Shown here in pieces: positions 54,863-64,000 of a stretch of DNA of 64,000 nt. The stretch is from contig CM066312.1 in NCBI GenBank assembly GCA_033807775.1, positions 26,695,696 through 26,759,695 on the forward strand, given 5' to 3'. The notes beneath the pieces were generated by a model. That model was not told the origin of the DNA and searched no databases. It worked only from the letters and a program-made list of their open reading frames with translations. The position numbers and the translations under genes were made by a program. Numbering within the stretch: position 1 is the first letter of the stretch; each line of letters starts with the position of its first letter. The stretch comes from Saussurea involucrata (Eukaryota; Streptophyta; Magnoliopsida; Asterales; Asteraceae).

Positions 54863-57800
54863 TCTTCCTTTGTGATGCAGGTTCAGAAGGGTATCTGGTA
54901 TCTCGATAGCGGATGCTCTAGACACATGACTGGAAAGAAAAGCCTGCTCGCTGAATACAAGGAAGAAAAGGGTCCCTTTGTGACTTTCGGTGGAAATGGA
55001 AAAGGACATACCCGAGGGTTTGGTGTACTCTCTAATGGTACAACCACCTTCAGAAGAGTCGCATATGTTGAAGGGCTGAAGAATAATCTTTTAAGCATCA
55101 GTCAGCTTTGCGACAAGGATAACAAGGTAATCTTTACCAAGGAATCCTGCTTTGTCACTGACAAAAAAGAGAAGATAGCTCTCAGCGGTTATCGTTTGGA
55201 AAATGTTTATGTAATAAACATGGACTCAACAACCACTGAGAACTCCTGTTTTTTCTCAAAAGCCTCATCTGATGTCAACTGGCTGTGGCATAAGAGGCTC
55301 TCTCATCTGAATTTCAAAACACTGAACTCTCTTTCTTCAAAAGAGTTAGTTACTGGTCTACCTAAACACTCATATGCCAAAGAGTCTTTATGTTCAGCAT
55401 GTGAGAAAGGGAAGCAGACCAAAGCAAGCTTTAAATCAAAGCAAGTCTCCTCAGTGTCATCTCCTCTACAACTACTCCATATGGATTTGTTTGGCCCTGT
55501 TAACAAACAATCCATCGCTGGAAAGAAATATACACTGGTCATAGTTGATGAATTCTCTCGTTATACATGGGTTATGTTTCTCCGTTCCAAGAGTGACACC
55601 CCTGAAGAACTCATCACATTTGTTCGGAAGATGGAAACCCTGAACAATTTGACCGTTCGCTCAATAAGGAGTGATCATGGGACTGAATTCAAAAACAGTT
55701 CTCTTGATTCCTTCTTTGAGAGCAAGGGTATTTCTCACAACTTCTCTTCAGTGAGAACACCACAACAAAATGGAGTCGCTGAAAGAAGAAATAGAACAAG
55801 TATTGAAGCTGCACGTTCAATGCTCAGCGATTCTCACCTGCTTACTCAGTTTTGGGCAAAAGCTGTCAACACTGCTTGTTTTACGCAAAACAGGTCGCTG
55901 ATAGTCAAAAGATTCAATAAAACAGCCTATGAACTATTTCATGGGAGAAAGCCTTCAATCAGCTTTCTTCACATCTTTGGATGTCAGTGTTTTATACTGA
56001 ACAACAGAGATGCCCTTGGAAAGTTTGATCCTAAGGTTGATGATGGAATCTTTCTTGGATACTCCTCAGTTTCCAAATCCTTCAGAGTCTTTAATCGAAG
56101 AAGACAAACTGTTGAAGAAACAATTCACGTCACATTTGACGAGTCCCGTTCAGCGAACTCTAAATCGTCCGCTGATACTGAAGAACTAAATCAATGGATG
56201 TTTTCTCATCATGGTGATTCAGAAGATATTCCCACTCCTCGTGCTCACACAGTTGAAGATGATGGTCCAACTATCATTCCAAATATGCAGAATAGTGAAG
56301 CTGAAACATCATGGGTCTCAGCTGTTCCTATAAACACTATACCTGCTTCTGAAACCAATATCTCAGATATTCCATCCACTTCTCAGCAATCAGTGAATAT
56401 AATGACAACTGCATCCATTCCTCTCTTGGCTGATACTCCAGACGTCGCTGAAGCTTCATCTTCAGTTCCTCCAGTTCAGGTTGAGTCAGCGTCTCACGCT
56501 CCGACTCAGCGATGGACTATAAATCACCCAATTGATCAAATTCTTGGTGATCCAAACACCGGTATTCAGACTCGACGAAGTGCAGGTAATATTTGTTTAT
56601 TTGTAAATTTTATTTCACTAACTGAACCAAAGAAAGTAGATGATGCTCTCAAAGATCCAAACTGGGTCAGCGCCATGCAAGAAGAGCTGACAGAATTCGA
56701 AAGAAACAAAGTTTGGAAACTTGTTCGAAGACCAACTGACAAAACAGTGATAGGCACTAAATGGGTCTATCGAAACAAGTTGGACGAACATGGAACTGTA
56801 ACCCGCAACAAGGCTCGTCTTGTTGCTCAGGGATACAGACAAGAGGAAGGCATAGATTATGACGAAACATTTGCTCCAGTAGTAAGATTAGAATCTATTC
56901 GTCTATTCTTAGCATACGCTGTACACAGAGACTTCAAAGTATATCAGATGGATGTTAAGTCAGCGTTTCTAAATGGAAAGCTGAATGAAGAAGTCTATGT
57001 GGAACAACCTCCAGGATTCTCAGATCCTAAGCATCCATGTTATGTTTATAAACTGGATAAGGCACTTTATGGCTTAAAGCAAGCTCCACGTGCATGGTAT
57101 GACACTCTTTCAACTTATCTCCATATTGAAAAATTTGAGCGAGGCAAAATAGACAAAACTCTATTTTTCAGGAAAGTAAAAGGTCATATCATTCTTGTTC
57201 AAATATATGTTGATGATATTATATTTGGCTCGACTAACCCTGATCTCTGTACTCGTTTCGCTGATAGAATGAAAGATGAGTATAAAATTAGCATGATGGG
57301 TGAACTAACTTATTTCCTTGGTCTATAGATAAAACAAAATGAAAAAGGAACTTTCATTAATCAGGGAAAGTATGTTAAAGATATGCTGAAGAAATTCGAC
57401 TTAACTGAAAGTTCAGCTATGAAAACCCCTATGGCACCACCGCTGACACTTGATAAGGACACTAAGGGTGTTCCTGTTAATGTCACGCTGTACCGTGGGA
57501 TGATCGGCTCACTATTGTATCTTACAGCTAGCCGACCCGATATTATGTTTGCAACATGCTTGTGTGCACGATATCAAGCTGAACCTAAGATATCTCATAT
57601 GAAAGCTGTAAAGCGAATTTTTCGATATCTTAAGGGTACAGCGAATCTAGGTCTTTGGTATCCCAAAGACTCAGGATTCGATTTAATCGCCTATTCAGAT
57701 AGTGATTTTGTAGGTTGCAGAATGGATAGGAAAAGCACCACAGGAGGATGTCAGCTCCTGGGTGGAAAGCTGGTAAGTTGGACAAGTAAAAAGCAAAACT

Positions 57801-58153
57801 CAGTGTCCACTTCCACAGCTGAAGCTGAGTATGTAGCCGCTGGACGCTGTTGTTCTCAGAACTTGTGGATGAGAAATCAACTACTGGACTATGACCTTCA
57901 ACTCTCAAATATTCCAATCTATTGCGACAGCACAAGTGCCATCGCTATAGCTAATAATCCAGTGCTACACTCAAAGACAAAACACATCAAAATCAAGTAT
58001 CACTTTATCAGAGATCATGTGATGAATGGTGATATAGAACTTCACTTTACCCCAACTGATTATCAGTTAGCTGATCTGTTCACCAAACCTCTTGATGAGA
58101 CAAGATTCAACTTTCTCATCAGCGAGCTTGGAATGCTGAACTTTGAAGGATAA
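54863..58153 (+). pseudogene. pol of element A (protease, integrase, RT, RNase H), one nonsense codon
   Basis: Protease WYLDSGCSRHMTG (about 54900); integrase zinc domain WHKRLSHLN ... CSACEKGK; core LHMDLFGP, RSDHGTEFK and NGVAERRNR; RT MQEELTEFE, GTKWVYRNK, FLNGKLNEEVYV and QIYVDDIIFGS; RNase H with YSDSDFVG, ending LGMLNFEG. TAG at 57326-57328 replaces the Gln codon expected in GLQIKQ. All key Asp/Glu residues are present, so only this stop separates it from a complete polyprotein. RNase H is 256 residues from its first Met, normal for copia. Confidence 0.92.
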
Positions 58154-58520
58154 AATCTTCAGCGGTTCACATTTGATCAGCGATAGGATAAAATCAACTT
58201 GTATAACCCATTCTATACTCCTCTCTATCCTGATTCGCTGATATCAAGGTATGTTTTTCTCTCTGACAAATCGCATGTAAATGCAAGATTTCAAAACAAA
58301 TCTAATCGTTGAATATTTCTTCCTTATCAGCGATACTTTGAAATTTCTTAAAACCAACTGATATTTCTATTCAGTGCTTCATGTTTTCAAAAGTGTCCCT
58401 GAGTTTTTCAAAACCTCAGAGACAACCAAGAATATGAAAGGACAGTTGTGACGTCGTTACAACGGATAAACCCAGACACGTTCTTCTTTCTGACACACGT
58501 TTGCACGTTTCGTTTACTTG
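58154..58520 (+). other. Spacer after RNase H in element A
   Basis: There is no ORF of note. Several TCAGCG/CGCTGA words occur (58160-58345). Unlike F, D and E, I see no internal polypurine tract here. Confidence 0.6.
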
Positions 58521-58630
58521 CCAATCAAATGCAAACACGTGTCCGTGTCATGATGAAAATCTTTTCCCGCTCAAGATTTTCTCTTTCTAAAATCTCTCTA
58601 TATAAACAAATTCTTCGTTTATATTTTTCT
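58521..58630 (+). promoter_or_regulatory. Candidate ORF3 promoter of element A
   Basis: CCAAT (58521), CACGTG (58536-58541) and CTATATAAAC (58597-58606) occur in the usual promoter order about 530 bases before ORF3. Transcription from here would bypass gag-pol. Confidence 0.55.
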
Positions 58631-58728
58631 CTTACGCGAACTTCTCCTCCAAGCAAAGAAAGAATTCACTGTTGCATTTGGCTCTCGATTTTTCAAGAAC
58701 AACTATTCATCTTCTTCAAACATCAAAG

Positions 58729-59129
58729 GTTAATATGTTCTTATTATTTACCAAATGCAAATAACTTGTTTCTGATCTTCTCATTGTTTTAACAAGATCA
58801 AACAAAAGAACTTCTTAAAAATAAAATCATTTTCTTTCATGGTTTTATGAACACAACCATTTCATGGTTGTTCTTCAAGTTTAAATGCAAAAATCTTAAA
58901 CTTGTTCTTCACACATTCGTTTTTCCAGAATCCCTATCTTCAAAGGAAACTGGAAAACAATATTTTTATTGGGTTTGAAATTTCGGTTTTTAAAAAAATA
59001 AAAACCCTAATCTTCATTAAGACATTTTGTCTGAATGAAATGGACAAAATTCGAACCATCTTATTGGAAAATCTTTCCACATTAAGATTATTCTTATTTG
59101 TTAATCCTTTGGTTGAACTGATAATACAG
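58729..59129 (+). other. Candidate leader intron of ORF3, element A (401 bp)
   Basis: Donor ATCAAAG|GTTAATATG at 58728/58729; acceptor ATAATACAG ending at 59129, three bases before ATG 59133. Splicing would leave a leader of about 100 bases. Element J has a similar donor and acceptor before its ORF3. The T-rich body supports it, but the same stretch is open in the ORF3 frame, so an unspliced N-terminal extension cannot be excluded. Confidence 0.45.
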
Positions 59130-59132
59130 AAA

Positions 59133-61818
59133 ATGGCATCTTCTGACATTCCCAAGAACACCAACGTTGAAAACACTTCTGCTGATGACACTGCTGAGGA
59201 AATGGAAATCCTCAAGGCTCCTCAGGTCAAGTTCTTTCATGACAAGTTGGATTGGACTAAGGTAAACAACCTCTATGCGCTTCTCGAGTTTTCTCCTCGA
59301 AAGCAAGTCACACATCTAGCTGATGTTGTGAACTTCCTAAAGAATTGTTGCATCTCCACAGCCCTGACCATAATACCTCCTGCACATCAGCTTTTGCTCT
59401 CACAATTTTGGTACTCAGCCAGACACTCTCAGCTACCCTCAGCCAAAGACCCCTCCAAAACAATCGATTGCATCCTCTGCGATATCGAATATGGCACCAT
59501 GAAGATTACCCCTGCCATCATTCGCAAAGCTCTCAGCCTTCCCATCGCCACCAAGGAAAAACCCTTGGTTCCCCTCCGTGACCCCAAGAAAAACTCAGAC
59601 AGGAAAGCCATCATTGCATTTTTCGATGCAATGGGCTATGTATGGGAAATCGGCAGAGACATGAAGCCTGAGAAAAAGCTGAAGATTATCAAGAAATCGA
59701 AAATGCCCAGCGAGATGAATTTCATCTTCGCCCATTTGATCAGCTGCATGACTGCCAAGAGCGGCTCCTCTGACCAAGCCGCTAAGCCTCAGCAAGCAAT
59801 GGGATATGCTTTGCTGAAAGATCTCAACATAGATTGGGCATCGATTATCTATGATGACCTGGTTCTCAGAGTGGACACCGTCGCTGACAGACCTCCATGG
59901 GTTCCATATCATCGGTTCATCAGCGCTATTTTCCAAAGAGGCCTTAAAGACAGCTACCCAGAAGAGGGTGACCTGAAACTCTCTCAGGTCGGCCCTAAAA
60001 TACTCGACTTCAAACCAGTGGCGAATGAGGTACGTCTTTCTACACTCTTGACTCTTCTTAACCCTACTACTTCTTATACTTCTGCAGCTCCTTCAGCGGA
60101 CAAACCCACCGCTGATACCCCAGCTGCTACCTCCATTCCTCTTAAAAGGAAACATTTTGACACCCAACTTGGTTCCAAAAGAACTAAGAAGACCAAGGAG
60201 CAACCCAAGCAAACTCCTGCTAAAAACTCCTCAGCTTCTCCTGTTGAGCTGAAGGAAAGTTCAGTGGTACGCTCTGCCACATCTGAACAAGACATCCCTT
60301 TAATCCCGACCTCAGCATCTCCAAACGTTGAGGTTACAAACTTGGAAACTACCCAACCTCCCTCAGTATCTCAAAAGACGGATGAAGTGATTCTCAGCGA
60401 TTCCAACGCTGAACTCGGTAACCAACCCCCTTTCTTACCCTTCGCTTCTCCCTCCACTCATTTGGACCCCACTCCAGTTATCACAGCTGCACCTGTCATT
60501 CCTCCAGAAGCTAAAGGAACGACATAAGTAGGACCTACAGAGCTGTCCATACGTTCACGTACTCTCGCTGACGATATGGAACTTTACTCAGGAACCCGTG
60601 ATTTTGATGAATTCACCAATCCTCCTACAGGTACTCATCAATCCCTATACACTGTTACTAAACCCCAAACTTCTGAGCTTTCCTCTGTTCACAAGTTTTT
60701 ATATGTTACAGGTCCAAATTTGAGAGACATCAACACGTCTCTGAAGACAGTAGAGACAACGCTGACTGGTCTCACGTCTACTCTTTCCGACAACTCTTCA
60801 GCTGTAACAACCGCTGGAGAGAATCTCTTAAAACTTACAACCGAAGTCGGAAAGAATGCCTCCAAAGCTGACATGGAGAAGGTTGATCAATCACTGAGCA
60901 ACTTTGCCAAAGTTCTCGCTGACATCTACACAGACTACCTCGACATCAAGAAATCTGTAGACACCATGTCCAGCGAACTCACAACGCTGAAGACATCGGT
61001 TGGCACACTCGAAGGTGATATGTCTGCTGTAAAGACTGATGTCAGTTCAGTAAAAACTGATATGAGTTCTGTGAAGACTGATGTCAACATGATGAAGAAT
61101 GACATCTCTTCAATTCAGAACTTGTTGAAGCAGATTCTGACCAACACGACCGCCCCTGCACCTGCCCCTGCACCTCCATCTTTTACTACGGCGGATCCTG
61201 CTGAACTTGTGAAGATCAATCCTGGTATTTCTGACATGGAAAACAGATTATCAGCGATTGAAATGTATATAGGGATCCCTGGCCAAGAAGACAGGGAAAC
61301 CACACGAGCTGCTGAATATTCTCATTCCTCCCCCAGTCATCATGATAAAGAGGGGGAGAAGAGCGCTGAAGACCTCTCCAAAAGCGCTGAAGTCCTTTCC
61401 CATGATGAATCTATCAGAGGGTGAGAAGATAATTGAAGCTGAAGCAGCCGCTGGACCTCAGGGAGATGAAAACCCTGAGGGAACTGAGAAGCTCGCCTCT
61501 GTATCTGAGGGGGAGCAACTCGAAGAAGAAGCTGAAGAAACTGAGTCTGAAGCTGAAGATGAACAAGCCATCGATTTGTCTGATGCTGAACCATCCTCTT
61601 CTCTAAAGAATGATGATGACGAAGATGACGATGATGATGATTCTTTTATCGTCAAGCTTGCTCAGAGAACTAAAGCTCTTAAAGGGATTCTGATAAATGA
61701 ACCTTCAGGGGAGCGGACAAAGACAAAGCCAACAGCATCTGAAGCTGACAAAGGCAAAGGAAAAGGTGTCGCTGAAGATGAAAATCTGATGATCTTGCTT
61801 AACAAGCCGGTTTGTCAG
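59133..61818 (+). pseudogene. ORF3 (envelope-like) of element A, 5' exon
   Basis: The start ATG 59133 (MASSDIPKN) matches MASS in element F. The conserved core (residues about 30-300) includes QLLLSQFWYSARH, MNFIFAHLISCMTAKSGS and PYHRFISAIFQRGL. TAA at 60525-60527 is an isolated nonsense codon; the same frame continues with a coiled-coil-like region of V(K/S)TD repeats (about 61020-61110), then shifts by one near 61420. The acidic end (61560-61650) precedes a donor CAG|GTACAT at 61818. Its position after RNase H defines it as the extra ORF of Sireviruses. No membrane segment was seen; function unknown. Confidence 0.75.
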
Positions 61819-61957
61819 GTACATTAATCTTACACAACATCCCTCCTCTATACACTTTATCAGTTCTCTACCTCCGCAAACCTCTATACACAATCCCATT
61901 CTTTTCATCTCTGTTCTGCCCATGTTCTTACTTGTAAGATCGCTGCGTTTCAGCTAG
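61819..61957 (+). other. Candidate intron in ORF3 of element A (139 bp)
   Basis: It begins GTACAT and ends TTTCAGCTAG. It shares its ends and the last 30 or so bases with 525-676 in element B, but not length or most of the middle. Joining 61818 to 61958 matches codon phases (CAG | TCC). Confidence 0.65.
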
Positions 61958-63202
61958 TCCTCTCCCCTGTTTGAGGCTATCGCTGAAGTTCCAACAGCTG
62001 CGACTTCAACAACAATCCCAGCTCTCAACGCTGAAGAAATAATCCCAGTTTTGGACTTGATCTCTTAGACTGATGAACCTGAAGAACAGACTCTCTCTCA
62101 CAAAAACAGACCTTCCTTGGCTCCTCAAAAGCTAAGTGAAGATGATCAAGAAAAGAGAGATGCAATGATCAAGAAACTCGAAGATCAGCGAATCATTCTA
62201 AAGCGTGATCAACTTTCTTCTGTTCCTCCAAAGTTCAGAGTTTCCCAAAAGGAATACAAGGAACACCTCAGAGCTGTACGTTTAATCGCTGAAAGAAAGG
62301 AAACTGAAGAAAAAGATAGAGAATACGCCATCAAGCTTACTCAACGATCAATAAAAGACCCCAAGCTGAAAAGAGTTCCCATTGATGTTCAACGTCAACT
62401 ATGGGATGATGCTTAAAAGATCGTTAGAGAAAAGACTAAGGTCTCTGACACGACCTTGGAATGGGCTAAACAAATGCTGACCTATCGATCTAGACCATCC
62501 AAAACCCTCAAAGCAAACATCAGAGGAAAACTGTACGCCGACGTTCCTGTTGTTGAAGTGGATGTCTACAGAGATGACAAAACCAAGCAAACTTTCTATG
62601 CTGCTACCTTAGAAAAGTTTGGTCTCTCTAAATGGTTAGAAACAAAATTAGCCATTCAGGGATCGCGCTCAAAGTTCAAAAGCCATGTCGAGAAGATCTT
62701 AAACAAACAGATCGACCTGCTTTCTTCTGCTGTGGATATTGCTCATACTCTTCCTCAACAAATAAAAGTCTCTGCTAAGAAAAAGAAAGTCTCTGATTCA
62801 GGTCCTCCTATACGGAATGAAACAGGTATTGGTTTCTCTCGTGCTGAAGTTCTTGGCCCTGATGCTGATCTCTCAGCGCTTGACACCTCCCTACCACCTG
62901 GAGAAACTTTCATTCCTGGCACAGTTGTAAGTGATCCATATGGTATATTGTTTCTAGACTACGATGGAAACCATCACTTTCAACGTATCTCTGAGCTCCA
63001 CCTCGCTGCCATCGAACAACTCAGAGATCTCTTATACTGGTGTGAAGTCAGACGCGACATCAAAGCTAGACACCTGAAGCCCTTGATTTTTGAAGAAGCT
63101 CTGAAGAAAAAGAATCAAGGAGTAGATGTCCCTGATTGGATGATTGACACATCAATGACCCTTGATGAACAACTCATTAAGGAAGAACCTTTTGACGGAT
63201 AG
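61958..63202 (+). pseudogene. ORF3 of element A, 3' exon, two nonsense codons
   Basis: A single frame begins SSPLFEAIAE and ends KEEPFDG. TAG at 62066-62068 and TAA at 62414-62416 are isolated; element B has sense codons at both places. A basic helical part precedes the C-terminal module GILFLDYDG and AIEQLRDLLYWCEVR. Combining A and B, every stop in one copy is open in the other, so the exon was recently functional in the family. Confidence 0.8.
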
Positions 63203-63449
63203 GATCGCCTTGTAATTCTTTCTATCCTTATCTGTCTACATCTTTTGTACTTGTAATTTTTCCACTTCCCTCTGTAATCTTTACAAAGTTTAAAGAAAAA
63301 TTTCAGCGAACGTACTTTACTCCATCAGTACAGAAAAGATCCCAGAAAACAGTAAAAGAGACAAATATTTTATGAGTTCTTTTTATCTTTATGTTTTCAT
63401 TATATAGCAATTTTCTCGGTTGCAATGTCATAATCAAATAGGGGGAGAT
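63203..63449 (+). other. 3' untranslated region and polypurine tract of element A
   Basis: No ORF; ends ATAGGGGGAGAT (63438-63449) directly before the LTR. Closely similar to 1913-2181 in element B. Confidence 0.9.
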
Positions 63450-64000
63450 TGTTGATCCAAACCCTCAGTGATTTGATAATGACCCTCTCTTATATACTTA
63501 GTGAAAATTGTAAGTAAACAATATGTATCAGAGTTTCACTATCGCTGATAAGTACTAAGATCTTCCAGTACCGCTGATAGGAACTCTCGCTCTTTAGATT
63601 AAACATTCAGCGAAACTGTTCACCATAATACTCTGAGTCTGTTCAGTACTTATGGTGATCGCTGATAAGTTAGTTGTTTACTTATGATCACTGAAGACAA
63701 GTTTCACGTCAACATAGGTTCTACGCTGAAGTCGAAGATCAAGCTCAAGAACCAGCGACAAGTCTCCTAATGAACTGATGCGGATCAGCAAAGACTCAAA
63801 TTTGTCCACTCAACGTGAAGTATCAAGTACAAGACTTTAGCTATCGCTGAACTCTATCATTCGCTGACAAAGAATGATAGATCGCTGAATCAACGAAAAG
63901 CTGATCATGAAGTCCTCCGTACAAAGTACTTTTGTCTTAACCAACCTTGCACGACTCCGTACGATATGTCAGAAAAAGAGCCTCCTTATTTTCTGAAATC
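63450..64000 (+). repeat. 3' LTR of element A, first 551 bp
   Basis: Starts TGTTGATCC and follows the 5' LTR with about ten differences; it is cut by the end of the window. Confidence 0.95.

Larger units (their letters stand above)
51431..64000 (+). mobile_element. Element A: near-complete Sirevirus-type Ty1/copia, same family as B
   Basis: 5' LTR (51431-52403), primer site, gag, pol, ORF3 with a probable intron, polypurine tract, and the first 551 bp of the 3' LTR (63450 to window end). By eye the two LTRs differ at about ten of the 551 comparable bases. Several single nonsense codons and two frameshifts make it inactive. It inserted into the RNase H of element J in opposite orientation. 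Confidence 0.95.

Noticed and set aside
59133..63202. ORF3 as a retroviral-type envelope gene
   Set aside because: No signal peptide, cleavage site or membrane anchor was seen in A, F or J; only the position matches. The protein is described as ORF3 of unknown function.

Overview
The window is nuclear DNA from a flowering plant, almost certainly a eudicot with a repeat-rich genome. No host gene was found. Nearly every base belongs to LTR retrotransposons nested inside one another. Most are Ty1/copia elements of the Sirevirus (SIRE/Maximus) type: tRNA-iMet primer sites (TGGTATCAGAGC), AGGGGGAGAT polypurine tracts touching the 3' LTR, long Gag tails, and a large third ORF (ORF3, 'envelope-like') after RNase H. 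Three Ty3/gypsy LTR families and one LINE tail are also present. The species cannot be named from the sequence.

Layout by letter. B (1-3148, +): 3' end of a Sirevirus. It sits in G (3149-5908, -), a gypsy 5' LTR plus leader. G sits in H (5909-9498, +), a decayed copia gag-pol cut at reverse transcriptase and carrying a LINE tail (8242-8519). I (9499-about 11297) is a gypsy LTR with an uncertain right end. J (-) is a Sirevirus seen in two pieces, 11298-13348 (ORF3) and 49741-51430 (RNase H to ORF3 leader). It is split by C (13349-49735, +), a gypsy element keeping only an integrase tail. Inside C is D (15222-43987, -), a copia derivative without pol. Inside D is F (19300-42908, +), a Sirevirus with an internal 2.8 kb tandem duplication. 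Inside F is E (33601-39261, -), an intact pol-less copia derivative with identical LTRs. A (51431->64000, +) is a near-complete Sirevirus of the same family as B, inserted in the RNase H of J. The nest J>C>D>F>E is five deep. Target duplications are visible for C (AAAAT), D (GGATG), F (GATAA) and E (GACTC), and LTR divergence falls inward.

The autonomous plan seen in A and F is LTR, primer site, gag with a coiled-coil tail, protease-integrase-RT-RNase H, a non-coding spacer with its own G-box/TATA promoter, ORF3, polypurine tract, LTR. A and B share a probable spliced intron inside ORF3. D and E keep only the Gag tail and must use enzymes made elsewhere; H is the closest relative in the window.

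The strongest unexplained pattern is that each family is sprinkled with its own short word, present in both orientations and able to pair with itself: CGCTGA in A/B, CAGAGG/CCTCTG in F, TTATCG..CGATAA in J, TTCGAATTC in E, TTACCGG in D, TCCGGA in C, GTGACAC in G. In A and F the word also runs through coding sequence. All calls come from reading the sequence; no alignment or database search was run.
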